DNA of 34,551 bases, taken from assembly GCA_021800795.1 (NCBI GenBank), contig JAJYYO010000033.1:1-34551 (forward strand), written 5' to 3'. Source of the stretch: Pseudomonadota bacterium. Lineage in GTDB: Bacteria; Pseudomonadota; Gammaproteobacteria; Burkholderiales; Gallionellaceae. The notes under the pieces are model-generated. The model ran no database searches. It worked only from the letters and a program-made list of their open reading frames with translations, and was not told the DNA's origin. The position numbers were made by a program, and so were the translations under genes. The number at the start of each line of letters is the position of its first letter. Positions within the stretch are counted from its first letter, which is position 1. Positions 6,382-12,800 of this stretch are shown piece after piece.

Positions 6382-8100
6382 TTAAGCTGCTATCTGGCCG
6401 AAAGCACCGCGGATCCATTCGTCAGCGGTCAGGACTGAGACGCTGAATTCCTTGGCAACCGCTTCGATCATCTGCATCTTTGTCGGGCGGCCGCGTGTGG
6501 TGGGCGCCAAGGCTTCCGCGACCTGCGCTGGCGCTATCGCATGGAGAACTTCAGCCAGGGTAGGCGCTGCTTTGGTGGGCCGCACTTCAGTCTGTGTCTT
6601 CGCTTCATCGACAAGGCGCTGAGTTTCAGCCGCTTCCCGCTCAAGCCTGGCAATCTCGGCAACTCGTCCGCGCTCGGCTTCTGCGGCCGCTTCTTTTACC
6701 TCCGCTTCCATCTTGGCGCGCTCGGCAGCGAGTACTGCATCTGCTTCGACCTTGGCTTTGCGGTCAGCCTCTTCCTGCATAGCGATGCGCTGTGCTTCAA
6801 CCTTGGCGGCTTCGGCTGCCTTGTGGTCGTCGATACGGCGCGACACGATGGCCTGAAACGCTTCCAGCCCGTTGCTGGTGATGATTGCTTGCAAGTCTGC
6901 GAACAGGAAACCGAAGCCGGCGGACGATTCCTTGCACCAGGCGAGCTTTGTGCGAATATCAGCGGCCAGTGTGTCGGCTTCCATTTTTCCGTTGCGCAGG
7001 GCGGTGGCTGCCGCTTCCCGAAGGCTGGCGATGGTCTTTTTGCCTTTGATAGCACCAGCGAAGTCCGGCATGCCGGACTTCAGCGTGATCGGCTTGATTT
7101 CCAATTCCAAAGCGCGGCAGTGGTCGGCAAATTCAGTCTTTGCGGCCTGAACAATATCAATCCTGATGGATTCCTTGCGTGCCTTGACTATCTTCTCAAG
7201 CATCAGTCGCGTAGTGCGCGCTGTATCGGCGTAAAGCTTGACCGTGCGCTTCATGTCGTCCAGATCAGGTGTTGCTGACAGGGCGTTATTCTCGGCAGCT
7301 TCCAGCGCATCCTGTGCGGTTTGCAGTGTCTTGATTGCCGCTTCAGCATCTGCAAATCCTTGATCGTCGGATGGCTCTTTGTTGATCGCTGCCACAAAAT
7401 CATTCAGGCGCTTGCCGAATCGTTCAAGGTTACTGATCAGGCTGATTGACCCACTCACCTGGATAGACAGGGCTGGCAGATCCATGACAGGCGCGGCGAT
7501 AACTTCCGGTGCGACTTCGACGTGCTTGTAGTTGGCAACGTCAATGGCGAACCGATCCCAGCCCGCGACGATCTGGGCGCGCAGCTCAGGATCTGGCGTG
7601 TACCAAAAATGAACCTCCTCAACCAGCTCGTCGTTCTGGTCAAACCTTGAGGCCATGAACAGGCATTTTGATCCGCCGCATACCAGCCCCTGGTGTTCCA
7701 TCTGGATTTTGTATTGAATGTGAAGATCGTCAGTGGAGTGACAGGCACGCAATTCGTCATTAAGCGTCTTGTGTTCGCTGTAGATACCCTCGTCAAATGT
7801 GATGCCGTCGAAGCTTGCTGAATATTTGCCATTCGTGCCGACAACTGGATACAGCTCGTCGCCGATGATCTTCTCGGCCAATGGCCGCGCCAGTGATTCA
7901 AAGCGGTGGCCATCTGCGAATCTGCGCTCAGTAGCCGCATCGAATTCCTGCGTGATGCCTGTGGCGAATTCCTTGACCAGCTGATCGCGTGTTTTGTACT
8001 TACTGACTCCCATCATTGCCGGTGCGTCTGAGGCGTTAAAGTGTGCAGCGCGATGTTCGTACCAGGCCGGAGTTCCTTGGATAAGTTCGCTGATTTTCAT
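6382..8100 (-). CDS. YqaJ / lambda-exonuclease family nuclease with coiled-coil tail
   Basis: A 572-residue 5'-3' double-strand exonuclease candidate, partner of RecT in phage single-strand-annealing recombination. The N-terminal YqaJ domain (1-200) has GTPAWYEHRAAHFNASDAPAMMG, the catalytic Asp in SASFDGITFD, and the E-x-K motif in SEHKTL. Long helical segments follow, then a charged coiled coil (about 425-500, Ala/Glu/Arg/Lys rich) and a compact C-terminal domain (RPTKMQMIEAVAKEFSVSV...). The start at 8100 is preferred because it forms a TAATG overlap with recT. An ATG 15 bases upstream is also in frame. The tail makes it much longer than the 226-residue lambda enzyme. Confidence 0.92.
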   Translation of the reverse strand: MKISELIQGTPAWYEHRAAHFNASDAPAMMGVSKYKTRDQLVKEFATGITQEFDAATERRFADGHRFESLARPLAEKIIGDELYPVVGTNGKYSASFDGITFDEGIYSEHKTLNDELRACHSTDDLHIQYKIQMEHQGLVCGGSKCLFMASRFDQNDELVEEVHFWYTPDPELRAQIVAGWDRFAIDVANYKHVEVAPEVIAAPVMDLPALSIQVSGSISLISNLERFGKRLNDFVAAINKEPSDDQGFADAEAAIKTLQTAQDALEAAENNALSATPDLDDMKRTVKLYADTARTTRLMLEKIVKARKESIRIDIVQAAKTEFADHCRALELEIKPITLKSGMPDFAGAIKGKKTIASLREAAATALRNGKMEADTLAADIRTKLAWCKESSAGFGFLFADLQAIITSNGLEAFQAIVSRRIDDHKAAEAAKVEAQRIAMQEEADRKAKVEADAVLAAERAKMEAEVKEAAAEAERGRVAEIARLEREAAETQRLVDEAKTQTEVRPTKAAPTLAEVLHAIAPAQVAEALAPTTRGRPTKMQMIEAVAKEFSVSVLTADEWIRGAFGQIAA

Positions 8101-8930
8101 TATTTTTGCTCCCATCCGTTGATTTCGATTTTCTGTTCGTCAGTGAACAGGTACTTTGTTTCAATCATGGCGATCAGCGCAGCGGCTGATTTTTTCCCCG
8201 ATTGAACAATCGAGCGCCAGCCCATTTTTTTAATTTCCCCCGTTTCTTCGTCGCAAATATCCACCGACATTTCGCTAAAACGTTCTTCGGTGCAGTATTC
8301 GAGCGCTGGTTTTTCGGGTGCTTTTGGTTTTTCGGTTTCTGTGGCGCGTTCTGATGGGTTGATTTCTATCTCTTCAATTTCATCAACCGAGTAAACCCCG
8401 AGGATTGCGCCTGGTGCATACTGACGACCCCAGTTCTTTACCTGCAAGTAACCGAGCTGCTGTTTTGGATTGGTGGCCCACAGTGGCGAATTCTTTGTTT
8501 TGACTGAATTCACACACAGCCACTCGCCCCACGTAACCGATGACTTGCCGCGAACCACCGCACCGACGCGACATTCCATCGCCAGACCTTCGCCCTGGTA
8601 CTCATATTCAAAGCCGCCGACGATCGCCCCTGATGCGCAGATCACCGCGTTCACCAGCTGCGCCTCGTAGCCCAGCACGCCGTTGACCAGGTGTGTTTTC
8701 TGAGCCACAGCAAACGGGTTCATGCCCCAGTTCGTCGCCTGAATAATGATCGCCATGCAGTCGCCTTCGCTGTTCTGCAAGTGCTTCGGCACAGTCACCT
8801 TGCTGGTGGCCATAAGCTTTGCCAGCGTCATCAGACGAGACATATTCCCGTCATTGGTGATCAGAGCCAGCGAAGAGGTGCGGCTGTCCTGAATGGTGTT
8901 AATATCTTGTGTTGCGACTTCAGTATTCAT
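8100..8930 (-). CDS. recT: RecT-family single-strand annealing protein
   Basis: A 276-residue annealase that coats resected single strands and pairs them with homologous DNA. The RecT core is recognisable: MTLAKLMATSKVTVPKHLQNSEGDCMAIIIQATNWGMNPFAVAQKT, then GYEAQLVNAVI and the KNWGRQYAPGAILGVYS block. The start at 8930 has a strong ribosome-binding site (GGAGGATCAA). An in-frame ATG at 9119 would add 63 residues without family similarity and is rejected. The gene is coupled to the nuclease by TAATG. Confidence 0.95.
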   Translation of the reverse strand: MNTEVATQDINTIQDSRTSSLALITNDGNMSRLMTLAKLMATSKVTVPKHLQNSEGDCMAIIIQATNWGMNPFAVAQKTHLVNGVLGYEAQLVNAVICASGAIVGGFEYEYQGEGLAMECRVGAVVRGKSSVTWGEWLCVNSVKTKNSPLWATNPKQQLGYLQVKNWGRQYAPGAILGVYSVDEIEEIEINPSERATETEKPKAPEKPALEYCTEERFSEMSVDICDEETGEIKKMGWRSIVQSGKKSAAALIAMIETKYLFTDEQKIEINGWEQK

Positions 8931-9055
8931 TTGATCCTCCGTTGGTTGTCGATGCACAGCGATGATTGAAACCATGCTGCGCGGATTGTGTGCTTCAGTT
9001 TTCGCAGATCCCGGTAGTGGCCAACCCGCATTGTTAATTTCCGTAAGAATTTCAT
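8927..9055 (-). CDS. Micro-ORF, 42 residues, basic
   Basis: A 42-codon frame starting MKFLRKLTMRVGHYRDLRKL. It overlaps the preceding micro-ORF by ATGA and the recT start by ATGA. The peptide is strongly basic and lacks a membrane segment. The exact stop-start coupling on both sides is the evidence that it is translated; no homologue is recognised. It could serve mainly to couple recT translation. Confidence 0.5.
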   Translation of the reverse strand: MKFLRKLTMRVGHYRDLRKLKHTIRAAWFQSSLCIDNQRRIK

Positions 9056-9150
9056 CGCACCACCAGCAGCCCGATGAGGATCGCAACAACAAAACAGATC
9101 CATAGCGCCGGTGCTGCACTGAACTCGATGTCGTCCAGGTCGTCGTTCAT
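9052..9150 (-). CDS. Micro-ORF, 32-residue single-span membrane peptide
   Basis: A 32-residue frame with an acidic head (MNDDLDDIEFSAAP) and one hydrophobic segment (ALWICFVVAILIGLLVV). It overlaps the genes on both sides by ATGA. The topology, a polar N-terminus then one helix, is typical of small phage membrane peptides. Its function is unknown. Confidence 0.55.
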   Translation of the reverse strand: MNDDLDDIEFSAAPALWICFVVAILIGLLVVR

Positions 9151-9248
9151 AGCGCCCCCGTCAGTGCTATAAACAAGCCAAACACGCAGATCATGAAGAT
9201 CATCCAGCCGATTGACATGTCCTGATATTCATCAGATTCGTTGCTCAT
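9147..9248 (-). CDS. Micro-ORF, 33-residue single-span membrane peptide
   Basis: A 33-residue frame with a polar head (MSNESDEYQDMS) and one hydrophobic segment (IGWMIFMICVFGLFIALTG). It overlaps its upstream and downstream neighbours by ATGA. It has the same layout as the next micro-ORF, so the two may act as a pair in the inner membrane. No homologue is recognised. Confidence 0.55.
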   Translation of the reverse strand: MSNESDEYQDMSIGWMIFMICVFGLFIALTGAL

Positions 9249-9433
9249 TTCGCAACCTCACTACGAATCGCCATGCGCCCATCAACCTTTACCGTGCGAG
9301 TGACAATCACCTTGCGCAGTCCTGATTCGTCGTTCTTTACAAAATGGCGCTGCATCGGTTGCTGATTGAAAATCTGCGCGAATTGGCGCTCCATGCCTTC
9401 GGCTTGCGTTCCTTGAAATTGAAGTTTCTGCAT
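9245..9433 (-). CDS. Small hypothetical phage protein
   Basis: A 62-residue protein beginning MQKLQFQGTQAEGMERQ. The start at 9433 is chosen for its strong ribosome-binding site (AACGGAGGACGAA). The frame is open upstream to an ATG at 9571, which would give a 108-residue product with a basic N-terminus, but that start has only a poor ribosome-binding site. It ends in an ATGA overlap with the first membrane micro-ORF. Function unknown. Confidence 0.6.
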   Translation of the reverse strand: MQKLQFQGTQAEGMERQFAQIFNQQPMQRHFVKNDESGLRKVIVTRTVKVDGRMAIRSEVAK

Positions 9434-9655
9434 TTCGTCCTCCGTTGAATTATTGCGGCCTTCCACCGCTCGCACCGATCTGGCCAGTGTTGCCAAGTAA
9501 GCCGTAAGCCGCTCTCGCTTTGCACCTTGCCGAATCCGTCGCTTTTTCTCGTAGATACTTGCTTCGATCATCGGGTTGTTCGCTCGTCCTAGAGCTGGTC
9601 AGGGCGCTTTCGTAAGCCCTGCAATCGGCCTGTATCGCTATCAGGCTGCGTGGTC

Positions 9656-9904
9656 TTATGCGAAAAGCGCGTCAATTTCTCGGCTTGCTGAAACTCTGGC
9701 GATGATTTGTGCTGCAATGCGTGCGGCGTGGCGTTCGGCGGATGCCATCAGTTCGCGCGCTTCATCCACGCCGATTTTCTCGACGCCGTTGTGCGGAACG
9801 AACTTGTAAAGTTGTGTGCCGGCTGCAGCCTTGACCACCAGCGACATGAAACCTATCTTTACTGTTTGGCCGACTGTCCAGTTTTGTTTTGTCTTGTTGA
9901 TCAT
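9656..9904 (-). CDS. First gene of the leftward operon, unknown function
   Basis: An 82-residue protein with a good ribosome-binding site (AGAGGGGAGCGCC). The N-terminal half (WTVGQTVKIGFMSLVVKA...YKFVPHNGVEKIG) looks like a small beta domain and the C-terminal half is an Ala/Arg-rich helix. Its start lies about 40 bases downstream of the predicted leftward promoter, so it is expressed first on induction, where lambda carries N. I see no Arg-rich N-like peptide, so an antiterminator role is not claimed. Confidence 0.75.
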   Translation of the reverse strand: MINKTKQNWTVGQTVKIGFMSLVVKAAAGTQLYKFVPHNGVEKIGVDEARELMASAERHAARIAAQIIARVSASREIDALFA

Positions 9905-9949
9905 GGCGCTCCCCTCTGGTTATCTCCGCACGTCAGCGGTATGGGGTGT

Positions 9950-9978
9950 ATTAAACAGCATGTTTAACAAGAAGTCAA
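9950..9978 (-). promoter_or_regulatory. Leftward early promoter (PL-like)
   Basis: On the minus strand, TTGACT (9978-9973) is followed after 17 bases by TTTAAT (9955-9950). Transcription would start near 9943 and enter the 82-residue gene. The -10 and -35 each lie in a 17-bp operator palindrome. The layout and hexamers are the same as those of the rightward promoter 1.4 kb away. Confidence 0.85.
9951..9967. promoter_or_regulatory. Operator OL, -10 side
   Basis: The perfect palindrome TTAAACA-GCA-TGTTTAA covers the -10 of the leftward promoter. It is identical, in the opposite orientation, to the site over the -10 of the rightward promoter, which argues that one repressor binds both. Confidence 0.85.
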
Positions 9979-9990
9979 CACTGTGTTTAA
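9974..9990. promoter_or_regulatory. Operator OL, -35 side
   Basis: GTCAACA-CTG-TGTTTAA is a near-palindrome of the same 7-3-7 form, covering the -35 of the leftward promoter. It is the equivalent of the -35 site at the rightward promoter. A further half-like TTAAACATG lies at about 9997-10005. Confidence 0.8.
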
Positions 9991-10042
9991 TATTTTTTTA
10001 AACATGGCGAACCGTAATGGTTCCGTGAGGCTAATTGCGGAC

Positions 10043-10067
10043 GAAAAAAAACCCGCGCAGGCGGGTT
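10043..10067 (-). terminator. Rho-independent terminator of the repressor operon
   Basis: On the minus strand AACCCGC pairs with GCGGGTT around a 4-base loop and runs into a stretch of Ts. It lies after the zinc-ribbon gene and before the leftward promoter, so it separates immunity-region transcription from the early operon. Confidence 0.88.
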
Positions 10068-10135
10068 GGGTGTACATCTGTGCTGTGATCTCGGAATATA
10101 TTTTTTCCGGCAGCCTTATATAGTCAACAGGTCTT

Positions 10136-10666
10136 TTACAACCGCCCTTCGTTCACACGAACGTCTAAAACTGTTTTTCCATCTGAATCAAGATCGCATT
10201 CATAAGTGACAGGAGTGAATGCGCCGAATCCATTCTGAAATTCAGCTTTATCTCCGATGTAGGTTATTTTTCCGGATGCTTGATCAAGCCAGCGGAACTG
10301 GCTGAATTTTGTTTCAAATGTTCCATCTGTCCAGCGAACACTATGCGAGGCAAGTTTTTCGATGAATGATTTGCAATACACCCCTGCTGCAACGATCCCT
10401 TTATCACCTGCACACTGCAAGTCATTCAGGCATTCGGCATCGCTTTTTGTGGAATCCGGTGCTTTTGTCTCTGTTTTGTCATTGCCTGATGCAAGCCACC
10501 AAATAACGGCAACACCAAAAAACAAGCCAAAAATAATTTGCCATGGTGTTAAGTTCTTTGGCTGGATTGGCGAGGAAACCACGCGAACCTTTGCGCCACA
10601 CTTAGGGCAGGATGCCGCCTCGGTGCTTACATCATTACCGCATTCGTGGCATTTTATTAAAGCCAT
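10136..10666 (-). CDS. Zinc-ribbon membrane protein, possible immunity or conversion gene
   Basis: A 176-residue protein. Residues 5-24 form a zinc ribbon (CHECGN...CPKCGA), residues about 41-60 a membrane span (PWQIIFGLFFGVAVIWWLA), and the rest a polar domain with several Cys. A ribosome-binding site (AGGGAAGCAGG) lies within a 12-bp tandem duplication. It is transcribed with the repressor and ends at a terminator, so it should be made in the lysogen, the position of rexAB in lambda. A role in superinfection exclusion or host modification is a guess from position. Confidence 0.8.
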   Translation of the reverse strand: MALIKCHECGNDVSTEAASCPKCGAKVRVVSSPIQPKNLTPWQIIFGLFFGVAVIWWLASGNDKTETKAPDSTKSDAECLNDLQCAGDKGIVAAGVYCKSFIEKLASHSVRWTDGTFETKFSQFRWLDQASGKITYIGDKAEFQNGFGAFTPVTYECDLDSDGKTVLDVRVNEGRL

Positions 10667-10670
10667 CCTG

Positions 10671-10694
10671 CTTCCCTATCTGCTTCCCTATCTG
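10671..10694. repeat. 12-bp tandem duplication at the repressor stop
   Basis: CTTCCCTATCTG occurs twice in direct succession (10671-10682 and 10683-10694). It spans the repressor stop codon. On the minus strand it gives two GATAGGGAAG copies ahead of the zinc-ribbon start, doubling the possible ribosome-binding site. Confidence 0.8.
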
Positions 10695-11401
10695 AACTTG
10701 CGCTCTGATGCCCGGACGACACCAACGATGTGAATGCTTTGATCCCATGGCTTGATCGGGTACCGTGAATTCAGCGGCTTCAAGTACCAGTCGCTGCCAT
10801 CACGCACCAGCTGCTTGAAGGTAGCTTCTTCGGCCCCATTCTTCACAATTACAAAATCATTGGCATGCGCCTCAAGTTCAGGTTCTACGATCAGGATCGT
10901 CCCAGCAGGGAAATCTGGCTCCATGCTATCACCCGAAACTCGCAGGGCGAACGTATGGCTTCGTGCTTTCACTGTCGTATCGATGAACTCTTCTGCAAAG
11001 CCTGGGTGCGTTAGGTCGATCGCCTCTGAAAATGCGCCAGCCTGAACCCAGCTTATCAAAGGGACACGACCGCGCAGATCGGGGCCTTCCTCAATGCTTG
11101 AAAGCGTGGACATTTCGCCATCACCGCTTTTTAGCCACAAAGGCGAACAGCCAATCTTTCCGGCTGCATCCAGGATCCCTTGCTGACTTATTCCGCGCGA
11201 TTCCCAGTTCTTAACGGTTTGAGGTGATGTGTTTAGTGCACGCGCAACGGCGGACTGCCCAACGATTTCCTTGAGCTCTTTTGCTGCTAAATATAGTCGC
11301 GTCATTTGTTCATGCATTTGTTTAATTGTCGTGGAAAAGCTACCGCTGATGTTAAACGCTGTGTTTGACTTTTCTTTAAACATGCTGTTTAATGTTTTCA
11401 T
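10688..11401 (-). CDS. CI/LexA-family phage repressor with peptidase domain
   Basis: A 237-residue repressor that should bind the TTAAACA-type operators and hold the prophage silent. A helix-turn-helix domain (AVARALNTSPQTVKNWESRGIS, about 51-72) precedes an S24 peptidase domain. That domain has cleavage site Ala121-Gly122 (SWVQAGAF), Ser159 (SGDSMEPDFPAG) and Lys196, so RecA-stimulated self-cleavage is expected. The start is disputed. The ATG at 11401 has a fine ribosome-binding site (GGAGGTTCAAT) but puts both operators inside the coding region. ATGs at 11317 or 11305 match the usual domain start and leave the operators upstream, but lack a ribosome-binding site. Confidence 0.93.
   Translation of the reverse strand: MKTLNSMFKEKSNTAFNISGSFSTTIKQMHEQMTRLYLAAKELKEIVGQSAVARALNTSPQTVKNWESRGISQQGILDAAGKIGCSPLWLKSGDGEMSTLSSIEEGPDLRGRVPLISWVQAGAFSEAIDLTHPGFAEEFIDTTVKARSHTFALRVSGDSMEPDFPAGTILIVEPELEAHANDFVIVKNGAEEATFKQLVRDGSDWYLKPLNSRYPIKPWDQSIHIVGVVRASERKFR
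11352..11368. promoter_or_regulatory. Operator OR, -35 side
   Basis: TTAAACG-CTG-TGTTTGA has the same 7-3-7 form as the leftward operators and overlaps the -35 of the rightward promoter. Confidence 0.8.
11365..11393 (+). promoter_or_regulatory. Rightward early promoter (PR-like)
   Basis: TTGACT (11365-11370) is followed after 17 bases by TTTAAT (11388-11393). Transcription would begin near 11400 and enter the Cro-like gene at 11428. Operators cover both hexamers, so repressor binding would block RNA polymerase. Confidence 0.87.
11376..11392. promoter_or_regulatory. Operator OR, -10 side
   Basis: The perfect palindrome TTAAACA-TGC-TGTTTAA is the exact reverse complement of the site at 9951-9967 and covers the -10 of the rightward promoter. 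Confidence 0.85.
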
Positions 11402-11427
11402 ATTGAACCTCCGTAGGTAATTTAGAT

Positions 11428-11646
11428 ATGTGCAACGATTCCAAAATAATCGAAAGGTTGGGCGGACCGTCCAAGGTTGCCGATCTTTTAGGGTACGAAA
11501 AACACAACGGGCCCCAACGTGTTTTTAACTGGATCGCACGCGGTATACCTCCAAGAGTAAAACTGGAAAGGCCTGACCTGTTCTTGAACGGCCCCACTGT
11601 AGCTTCTGACCCCGAGCAATCTGGAGCAACTTATGGACAGCATTGA
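11428..11646 (+). CDS. Cro-like regulator
   Basis: A 72-residue protein whose first 50 residues form a Cro/YdaS-type helix-turn-helix: IIERLGGPSKVADLLGYEKHNGPQRVFNWIARGIPPRVKLERP. It is divergent from the repressor and is the first gene of the rightward transcript, the standard place for Cro, which would act against repressor synthesis during lytic growth. Its tail overlaps the next gene by 14 bases. YdaS-family antitoxin is the main alternative name; position favours Cro. Confidence 0.85.
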   Translation: MCNDSKIIERLGGPSKVADLLGYEKHNGPQRVFNWIARGIPPRVKLERPDLFLNGPTVASDPEQSGATYGQH

Positions 11647-11902
11647 AGCCCTGATACGAAGCAAAATTGCTCGGCTATCTCAGGATATGGTCGCCAGCCG
11701 AATGGGAATGAAGCCTTGTACGGTGTCGCGAATTCTCTCTGGATCGCAGGGCATACCCCTTGAGAAACTTGGCGCCTTCTTAAAAGCAGTGGATCTGGAT
11801 GTTCTGGCTGAGGATGCCGATGTTGTGCGTGTAGGTCGCGATCACCTCCGCGCACTTAAATTGCTCGCTCGATCAAGCCTCGATATAGAAGGAGAGGGTT
11901 AA
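11633..11902 (+). CDS. CII-like transcription activator
   Basis: An 89-residue protein with a helix-turn-helix (QDMVASRMGMKPCTVSRILSG) followed by IPLEKLGAFLKAVDLDVL, which parallels lambda CII in length, layout and position right after Cro. CII-type proteins activate the repressor-establishment and integrase promoters. The match is by pattern; no CII-binding direct repeats were identified. It overlaps the next small frame by TAATG. Confidence 0.75.
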   Translation: MDSIEALIRSKIARLSQDMVASRMGMKPCTVSRILSGSQGIPLEKLGAFLKAVDLDVLAEDADVVRVGRDHLRALKLLARSSLDIEGEG

Positions 11903-11979
11903 TGACGGGCGATCTGATAGATGTCTGTGTTTTGTCCGCACCTAATGCGGACAAAATGCGGACTATAAGGCGGGGTTAA
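11902..11979 (+). CDS. Micro-ORF, 25 residues, over an inverted repeat
   Basis: A 25-codon frame starting MTGDLIDVCVLSAPNADK. It overlaps the CII-like stop by TAATG and ends two bases before the next ATG. Such exact packing suggests translation, perhaps for coupling. The frame is largely formed by the inverted repeat it contains, so the peptide itself may not matter. Confidence 0.4.
   Translation: MTGDLIDVCVLSAPNADKMRTIRRG
11930..11956. repeat. Perfect 11-bp inverted repeat
   Basis: TTTTGTCCGCA and TGCGGACAAAA flank a CCTAA spacer, and a third TGCGGAC follows at 11957-11963. No T-run follows on either strand, so it is not an intrinsic terminator. It may be a regulator site or an RNA hairpin ahead of the replication genes. 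Confidence 0.8.
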
Positions 11980-11981
11980 TA

Positions 11982-12800
11982 ATGAAATTAATCTGGTACG
12001 CCTTTAACCCTGCTGAATACAACCGAGACACAGCCCACCTATCCATGCTGGAACATGGCGCTTATCGACTTCTGCTCGATCACTACTATTTGACCGGATC
12101 ATTACTGCCTGCAAATGCACAGCAATTGCATCGCATTTGCAGAGCGTTTGCAAACGAAGAACAGCAGGCTGTGCAAGTTGTTTTACAACAATACTTCGAA
12201 CTGACGCCTGAAGGCTGGAGACATGAGCGAGTAGAAACCGAACTGGCGAAGACGCGTGAATTAAGCACGAAACGTAAGCGTGCCGCGGCTTCCAGCCATG
12301 CAAAGCGTAAAAATAACGAACTTCCGGAACATGCAAGTGCAGGTGCAAGTGCAAGTGCAAGTGCAAGTGCAAGTGCAGGTGCAAGTGCAGGGCATTTGCA
12401 CTCACAGTTACAGTTACAAGTATCTACCAGCCAGCCACGCGCGCACGAACAGTTTGCGATGCACCCGGCCTGGCAACCATCCGATCACCTGGCTGACATG
12501 GCGAGGCAGGCTGGCGTAGAAATCACCCCAGCAACGCAGCAGGAATTCATCGCCTACTGGCTAACCGTTCCTGATCGCAGCCGTAAGCAGGCAGAGTGGG
12601 ACAAGGCGCTGCTGCAATCAGCGCAGCACGCAAAGCTGCAAGCACAGTCCATGCCAAAAGATTCAAAACCCCGAAAAACAACAGGAGGTATTCACCATGA
12701 GCGAGCTCAAACCATTGCGGCACTTACTGGATCAGACGATGAACCAGAACGCGGAAACAGACGCGGACAGGGAAGAGAGCCGGTCACAGTCGACGGCTGA
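11982..12800 (+). CDS. DUF1376 replication protein (O-like position)
   Basis: A 272-residue protein. The N-terminal 85 residues are a DUF1376 domain: KLIWYAFNPAEYNRDTAHLSMLEHGAYRLLLDHYY and CRAFANEEQQAVQVVLQQYF. An Ala-Ser repeat linker (about 117-138) leads to a C-terminal domain (HPAWQPSDHLADMARQAGVE...FIAYWLTVPDRSRKQAEWDKALL) like the DNA-binding region of DnaT-like replication proteins. In lambdoid phages this gene initiates replication and often contains the origin. It starts after AAGGCGGGG and overlaps the next gene by 104 bases in another frame. Confidence 0.88.
   Translation: MKLIWYAFNPAEYNRDTAHLSMLEHGAYRLLLDHYYLTGSLLPANAQQLHRICRAFANEEQQAVQVVLQQYFELTPEGWRHERVETELAKTRELSTKRKRAAASSHAKRKNNELPEHASAGASASASASASAGASAGHLHSQLQLQVSTSQPRAHEQFAMHPAWQPSDHLADMARQAGVEITPATQQEFIAYWLTVPDRSRKQAEWDKALLQSAQHAKLQAQSMPKDSKPRKTTGGIHHERAQTIAALTGSDDEPERGNRRGQGREPVTVDG
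12333..12390 (+). repeat. Hexamer repeat GCA(A/G)GT inside the replication gene
   Basis: Nine full units (12333-12386) plus a partial one; units 2 and 8 are GCAGGT and the others GCAAGT. Read in frame it codes an Ala-Ser/Ala-Gly linker. Direct repeats within an O-type gene are where lambdoid phages keep origin iterons, so this may be the replication origin, or it may be a length-variable microsatellite. Confidence 0.85.

Noticed and set aside
6541..7278. Plus-strand frame opposite the exonuclease gene
   Set aside because: Antisense of a long Ala/Glu-rich coding region; no family likeness.
8931..9119. N-terminal extension of RecT
   Set aside because: The extra 63 codons lack RecT similarity, and the ATG at 8930 has a strong ribosome-binding site.
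11930..11956. Inverted repeat as a rho-independent terminator
   Set aside because: Ts precede and As follow the stem on both strands, the reverse of what a terminator needs.
12004..12405. Minus-strand frame with a His-Leu repeat
   Set aside because: It is the complement of the GCAAGT repeat in the replication gene, with no ribosome-binding site and no operon context.
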